Source of the DNA: Tillandsia leiboldiana
Taxonomy: Eukaryota > Streptophyta > Magnoliopsida > Poales > Bromeliaceae
Assembly: GCA_029204045.2 (NCBI GenBank)
Contig: CM055063.1
Location: 36,675,562-36,739,561 of the forward strand
DNA: 64,000 bases
Reading direction: 5' to 3'
Part shown: piece by piece, positions 58,191-64,000 of the stretch
How the letters are laid out: the number at the start of each line of letters is the position of its first letter
Position numbering within the stretch: position 1 is the stretch's first letter
The notes under the pieces: generated by a model
The model's database searches: none
Told to the model about the DNA's origin: nothing
What the model saw: only the letters and a program-made list of their open reading frames with translations
Position numbers and translations under genes: made by a program

Positions 58191-58817
58191 ATATATATAT
58201 ATATATATTAATTCCTTGAAACAAAAGATATATTTCAATGAAATATATTGAAGGAAGAGTTATGAAATTAATCGTAGGAACAAAAATATTTAAAAATTTT
58301 GATTTTAATTAGACGAATGAAGAATACATTACACTTTAGTTCAATCATTAAAAAGTTTAATTTTAATTTTAAATTAAAGGACTATAAATCATGTTAAAAG
58401 TCGAAAGAAGTTAATTATATACAATAAAGAATGAAATGATCATTATATTTTTTAAAAAATTAAATCTTGTTTTGATGTTCCAAGATAAAAAATGTTCTAA
58501 GTCAAATAGAAAGTATAGAGACCAATTTGCAATTTATGAATAGCTCAAAGCATATCCACATATTTTACCCTTTCCTATAATAAAATGTTGTTTCCAAATT
58601 CTCCAAAAGAAAATTATTTGTTTCATGATTTAAGAGAGGAATTTAGGGAATGAATCAAGCGCTATTCTCATGTTCTTCTTCATGCCATATATAGCATGCA
58701 GTAGAGACATACAGGGTATAATCCAAACAATTAAATAAGGAATTTAAAAATTTATTCTATTATTATAAATTTTAAAAACTGAAATTCATAGCTGATTATC
58801 TATGATAAGTCAGATGA
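58191..58817. other. AT-rich spacer
   Basis: A TA run, then AT-rich sequence without a recognisable gene or repeat. Confidence 0.4.
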
Positions 58818-59497
58818 CTAAAATACAAGGAATTAAGTGCCGCCCGTGCCGCGGCGGCACGTACCGTGCCCCTCAAAGAGGGGCACGGTACGGGGGGGTC
58901 TCACCCCCCCCCGTCTCGAGCGATACCCAAGGGTATCGCTCGAGACAGAGCGATACCCTGTTGGGTATCGCGTGCCGTGCCGAGCGGCACGGCAGTTTTC
59001 CTTTTTTTTTTTTTTTTTTTTTCTTTTAATCACATGCGTAAAGTATTTTTTTTGTTATTTTTTAAAAAAATCACATATTGTACGGTACATATTTTTTTGT
59101 TTTTTTTGTTTTATCTTTAAGAGATTTAGATTATTTTACTAACTAATTTAGGTTGTTAGTAAATGTGAATATCTTTAAGAGATTTAGATTATTATTATTT
59201 ATTAACTAATATAAAAAGTAAAGAGATAAAGATAAAATGAGAATGTGGTTATAAATCAAATTTTTAAAAGATTTTAGTTGTTATTATTTACTAACTAATA
59301 GCAATCTAAATCTTTTAAAGATTTAGGTTTTATGATTAAAAATATTTTTTATCTCTTTTCCTTCTTATATTAATTAATGAATAATAACAATTTAAATATT
59401 TTAAAAATCTAATCGGTAACCACATTCTCATTTTATCTTATCTTTCTACAATAACAACCTAAATCTTTTAAAAATCTGACTCGTACCCACATTCCCA

Positions 59498-59610
59498 TTT
59501 TATTTACGTATCTCTCTGTAATTTTGTTTGAAATTAACTTAATCATGAAAATTAATTTACTATCTCTCTGTAATTTTGTTTGAAATGAACTTAATCATGA
59601 AAATTATAGC
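59498..59610. repeat. Short tandem duplication in element B
   Basis: TATCTCTCTGTAATTTTG and about 40 following bases occur twice in a row (period about 56 bp) with one or two differences. Confidence 0.8.
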
Positions 59611-59769
59611 TAAAGGCGGTCCACCGTCTTTAGAAGACGGTGACCCTTCTGTATGTGGCGCTGATATGGCAAAAATAGGGTTAGTTTTACAAATAAAATT
59701 TTGATAAGATTATTTCGCAAATTATAAAATTTTAGAGGGTTATTTTGAAAAAAAACTCCATTGTACTTT

Positions 59770-60059
59770 AAATATAAAAAAAAATATCAATATGTTAATT
59801 GGTGAGTATAGTAAGCTATATATAGCCAATATTCATAATTTTTTGACTAAACATTTCAAAACAATATTATAAGAGCTTATTGGGAACAAAAAAAACAAAA
59901 AAATATAAAAAAAAATTATAAAAAAAAATATAAATATAAAAAAAAATATCAATATGTTAATTGGTGAGTATAGTAAGCTATATATAGCCAATATTCATAA
60001 TTTTTTGACTAAACATTTCAAAACAATATTATAAGAGCTTATTGGGAACAAAAAAAATA
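59770..60059. repeat. Tandem duplication (period about 163 bp) in element B
   Basis: TATCAATATGTTAATTGGTG through AAGAGCTTATTGGGAAC occurs twice in a row, almost unchanged. The single version appears inverted in element A. Confidence 0.88.
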
Positions 60060-60216
60060 AAAAAAAAACGTGCCAGAGCGTGCCACTGGGAGGTCATGCG
60101 TATCCATCGGCACGCAAGCGTGCCACGTGTCGGCACGCAAGCGTGCCGGTACCGTACCGTGCTAGGCGGCGAGCGGCACGCCCCCGTGCCACGGCACTTC
60201 GAACCTTGCTAAAATA

Positions 60217-61046
60217 GTATGGATTGCATCGACATTTAATTCTAAGAGAGTGGCATTATTGCCAAAAAAATATATAGAGAGAACTGCCTCTTTATAAATA
60301 ATATAGATAGATATAGTGCAGTACAATGAACATTTGCAAATAGCAAGGTTCTAGTAAGAAATAGTATTTATAATTATTTGGATTGTTTTGGTGGAGTTTG
60401 AGGAGCATTAGAGTGTTTTCGACGTGAAAACAACACGAAAACAGACTCTGAACACCAAAATCTACAATTGTTATTTTGGCTAGGAGTACTGTTATTCACG
60501 ATGAGGTACTGGTACCCAATTACGAATTTGCAGGAATAGCACTCGGATTTTGAGGAACTTCAGGGTGTACCTTTATTGAAACATGAAATATCGTACCGAA
60601 GTTTACAAGTACAGGTATGCAGTAGAGAAGAATTGCGTGCAGGGTTCCGGTTTTAGAGAACTGGCCGTAAGTACCAAAACACAATAGTGGTGTACCGGTA
60701 CCGACGTGCGAGTACCGATACTCAACGCTGCAAAACCTGAAATTACACAGATTGCATTTTTCATATGTTGGAGGGTTATTTGGCATATTGTTGCACCCTA
60801 TTTATATCCTTCTCCCCTCCTTTCACTGTGAACGCAGCAGCCAGAGGAGGTGTTTTTTCTATTTCTCCTTCCTCATTTCTCCTATAATCTCTCATTTTCT
60901 CACCCATTTTCTTATTCCTTCTTCCTTCTCCATGGGACTAGGAGCACTTTGAGCTAAGTGTGAAGCAAGAGGCTTGGGAGAGGAGTTATTTTGAGCTCCA
61001 ATCCTCAACCCTAACACTTGAGCTTGGTTTTGGGACGTGGATTAAG
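60217..61046 (+). other. LTR-like promoter and leader, interrupted by element D
   Basis: An array of GTACCG-type motifs (60500-60725) like the U3 of the solo LTR at 2779, then TATTTATA at 60799-60806 and a CT-rich leader. It continues after element D at 63210. The start and the right end are not seen, so the call as an LTR is tentative. Confidence 0.4.
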
Positions 61047-61054
61047 GTTAGTAA

Positions 61055-63201
61055 CAAGGAATTAAGTGACGTGGCACAGGGGCGTGCCGCTCTCCGCCTG
61101 GCACGGTACGGTACGGGCACGCTTCCGTGCCGACACGTGGCACGCTTCCGTACCGATGGATCAAGGAATTAAGTATCCATCCGTGCCTTACAGCATGGAG
61201 CGATATGTATCGTGCCACCAATTAGGCGGCACGGTACAGGGGGGGGTCTCTTGGCCCTCCCATGCCGCGATACTCTCTGAGTATCGAACGAGACAGAGCG
61301 ATACCCAGAGAGTATTACGATACGTGCCGCTGCGTGCCCACACAGGCACACAGTGTTTTTATTTTATTTTTTTTTATTTCGACCTTTTGTATTTTTTGGT
61401 TTCCTGCGTAGACTTTTATCCCTCTCATCTATTTTTTTCTTCTCACTTCTACATTTTCTTCTATTCTGCGCTTTCTTTTCTTTCGTCTCACATCTCTTAA
61501 TCTATTTTTTTCCTTTTTATTTTTTTCTTCCTTTTTTACTCATAATTTTTTTTTTCAGTTTTGCCTTTCCATCTCTTATTATTTTTTAATCACTTCGATT
61601 TTAAAATAAAAGGTAAAAAAATAGTAAAATCGAAAATCTACTTGTTAGATAAGTCAAGAAATTTACAACTTAAATTTTTTTTCATACATTTAGAATATAT
61701 TTAACTTATAAAGTTTCTTTTGTAAAGAAATATGAAATTATACAAATTTTTATTAACAATTTACAAAAATCTGAAAATATATCCACTTGATTTAATCATT
61801 ATATGATCAATTTTTACTTTTTTTGTACGGATTTAATATTTTGTGCGAGATTTAAGGTATTCTTAACTTTGAAAATTTTATTATTAGATTTTGAAATATA
61901 AGAATTCTAATAAAATCGAAAACTAAATAGAAGCAATTGATATTTAAATTTGCTTAATGTATATATCGTATGGTTTAGTGTTAAATTTTCATAAATAAAT
62001 TGCACAAGTTTTCTTATTTAAATTTAAGAAAAATTAATTTTCTTGGATGAACTTGCAAATTTTTCATAAAAATTTTTAAAAAATTAATTTTCTCGGATTT
62101 ATATTTTATAATTTTTAAAAATCTAAAAAATAAAAGATAAATAAAAAAAATTTAAAAATAATTAATTTTTATTATTGCTTAATTTATTCATAGTATGGTT
62201 TATTATTAAATTTTCATGGACATATTTTATAATTTTTTTAAAATTTTTAGAATTTTTTGTTTTAATTTTTCATAAATATTTTATAAAAATTTGAAAATGA
62301 AAAAAACTATCAGTGCACTTGGGGTCTCATTCTAATTTAGTCTAGTCATCATATAATCTTCATCGAATCAATATGAATGGATCTTGCAAATTTTTATAAA
62401 TTTTATTTTAAAAATAATTTTCTCTATGAGCTCTAGTTGTATTTAACTTCACCTATAAAGAAGACTACTACTATATTAAGCTATTAACTACTAAGTAAAC
62501 TATTATTGCCATTAGATCAGGACAAATCAATACATAGCCAAAATTTATAAATATTACTCTAAAACTTTTAAAATAACATTCTAAAGCCTTATTGGACGAA
62601 AAAAACTAAAATAAGACCGTGCCAAAACGTGCCACTAAGAGATTGTGCGTGTCCGTCGGCACACAAGCGTACCATGTGTCGGCACGCAAGCGTGCCTGTG
62701 TCGTATCGTGCCAGGCAACGGCCTGCACACCCCCGTGCCACGGCACTTTAATCCTTGTGATGGATACACATGACCTCCCAGTGGCATGCTCTGGCACATT
62801 TTTTTTATTTTTTTTGTTCCCAATAAGCTCTTATAATATTGTTTTGAAATATTTAGTCAAAAAATTATGAATATCGGCTATATATAGCTTATTATACTCA
62901 CCAATTAACATACTGATAATTTTTTATATATATAAAGTACAATTATACCTCATAAAAAATAGAAATAATAATATAATAATAAAATTCACAAGTATAATAA
63001 GTATTTAATCATGTGTTTATTGTAAAACCATGTGTTAAAAAAAAAAAAAAAAAAAAACTCGGCACGGTACGGGCGCTACCCATTGGGTATCGCTGTCTCG
63101 AGCGATACCCAATAGGTATCGCCGAGACGGGGGGGGGGGGTGTGTAGATACCCCCCCGTACCGTGCCCCTATTGTAGGGGCACGGTACGTGCCATACCTT
63201 G
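61055..63201 (+). mobile_element. hAT-like element D, 8-bp TSD, holding element C
   Basis: GTTAGTAA at 61047-61054 and 63202-63209 is a perfect 8-bp TSD. Left end CAAGGAATTAAGTGACG; right end reads in as CAAGGTATGGCACG. Without element C it is only about 540 bp: 61055-61161 plus 62766-63201. The right part has GCGATACCC/GGGTATCGC palindromes. Confidence 0.88.
61162..62757 (-). mobile_element. hAT-like element C nested in D
   Basis: CGATGGAT (61154-61161) and TGATGGAT (62758-62765) form an 8-bp TSD with one difference. Left end CAAGGAATTAAG; right end reads in as CAAGGATTAAAGTGCC. The interior (61340-62600) is AT-rich with no transposase. Confidence 0.82.
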
Positions 63202-64000
63202 GTTAGTAATCCTCTCTAAACTCTCAAATAGTAGAAATTGAGAGTAATCAGTAGTATTTCTAGTTTTTGAAAAATTAGGATTTATTTTGGAGATTTCCAA
63301 ATCGATGTGTTTAGAACACTTATGTAGGTTGGATTGAAACGCCCAATAACTTTGATTTGGTGAATTTGCAAGGATTTCTTGCTTTGAAATATTTTATACT
63401 TATTTTCTTCATGATTTTGAGGAATTTTGAAATGAGATTTTTAGATGGTCGTAACACCTTAAAAAATTCTGATAAGACTAGGAGAGAAGATGAGACAATT
63501 TTGATTAAGGAAACAGAAGGGTTTCAGCAACTTTCCAGTAGGTTTGACCTTACCGAAATTGGTAAACTCCTCCTATGTCTTCTACTCCTTTGTTAATTCC
63601 GATTCTTGTTCTAGCCTGCTAATTGGAATATTTGTGAATAGTTTAGCATATGATTTCGTCACTTTATGAATGTTGAAAAATCACTCCATAGTAGATGCCA
63701 CGTGTAATATAATGCATTCACTTCATCATACATGAACTTCATTGGTAGTACAACTATTCATTTGGTTGAGAAATGAGTAGTCTATCTACAATGCATGTTA
63801 TAGTTGAGTTGAGATGCATGTTCCTTCCTATAGTTTGCGAATGATCATAGTATTGGTTATTATTTCTCCTTGTAAGCAAGTTGAGACACAAAAAGGTAAA
63901 TTGTAAAAGGTCAAGATTTGAGATTATGTCTTTAGACATGTTGCATGAGATTAAAGCTTGCGAGAGCCAACTATTGTAGAAACTGGCAAAATTTTTATTT
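63202..64000 (+). other. Continuation of LTR-like leader; no gene seen
   Basis: Resumes the sequence interrupted by element D. A 79-codon open frame (63357-63596) has no recognisable domain. Confidence 0.35.

Larger units (their letters stand above)
58826..60208 (-). mobile_element. hAT-like non-autonomous element B, 8-bp TSD
   Basis: CTAAAATA at 58818-58825 and 60209-60216 is a perfect 8-bp TSD, the hAT size. Left end CAAGGAATTAAGTGCCG; right end reads in as CAAGGTTCGAAGTGCC. The left end carries GCGATACCC/GGGTATCGC palindromes, the right one GGCACGC/GCGTGCC palindromes. It is the inverse of element A. No transposase frame. Confidence 0.88.

Noticed and set aside
63357..63596. 79-codon open frame near the right edge
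   Set aside because: Short, AT-rich, no domain or supporting signal.

Overview
The window is nuclear DNA of a flowering plant made almost entirely of nested transposable elements. Support for a plant: Ty1/copia and Ty3/gypsy elements primed by initiator tRNA-Met, a copia element with an extra 'plant transposon' ORF3, hAT-type and other MITEs, and the last two exons of an RCC1/UVR8-family gene. I cannot name the species. I see no tRNA, rRNA, CRISPR array or intact cellular gene.

Region 1 (1-44,325). The backbone is one old SIRE-like Ty1/copia element on the + strand (gag, protease, integrase, RT, RNase H, ORF3, polypurine tract, 3' LTR), split by insertions. A minus-strand LTR end (1-76) cuts gag. 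A 1,184-bp solo LTR (2779-3962, TSD GGCTG) cuts integrase. Gypsy-1 (4195-16157, 4.34-kb LTRs) lies between integrase and RT. Gypsy-2 (17010-27301, minus strand, 3.8-kb LTRs, TSD CTAGT) cuts RNase H. A run of 100 N (27432-27531) is followed by 27532-39793, a second copy of 15171-27431 equal in length to within 1 bp. This is almost certainly an unmerged contig overlap, not biology. After it the copia RNase H ends (39880), followed by a 1.57-kb spacer, ORF3 (41449-42927), the PPT and a truncated LTR.

Region 2 (44,326-50,735) is a pile-up of LTRs in old LTR-like sequence: an inverted copia LTR fragment, a minus-strand solo LTR (45065-46320, TSD ATAAG), a gypsy solo LTR (46540-49890, TSD ATCTA) and a small TRIM-like element (50269-50735).

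Region 3 (50,736-64,000) is AT-rich. It holds the 3' end of an RCC1-family gene (minus, 53559-52112), a cluster of MITEs bounded by TA/GA microsatellites, four hAT-like non-autonomous elements (two with perfect 8-bp TSDs, one nested inside another), and another LTR-like promoter/leader that runs off the right edge.

The most unusual signal is structural. LTRs from both superfamilies carry small hairpins whose loops are constant while their stems change on both sides together. Copia solo LTRs have 5-7 tandem hairpins with a TGGATT loop. Gypsy LTRs have triple hairpins with an AGCCGTGTGC-type loop, an AGTGGG/CCCACT hairpin, and a hairpin just before GGCGGATCTG that is rebuilt from different bases in each of three families. 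These look like conserved RNA structures in the R-U5 leader of the element transcripts. All were read by eye; no folding or database search was run.
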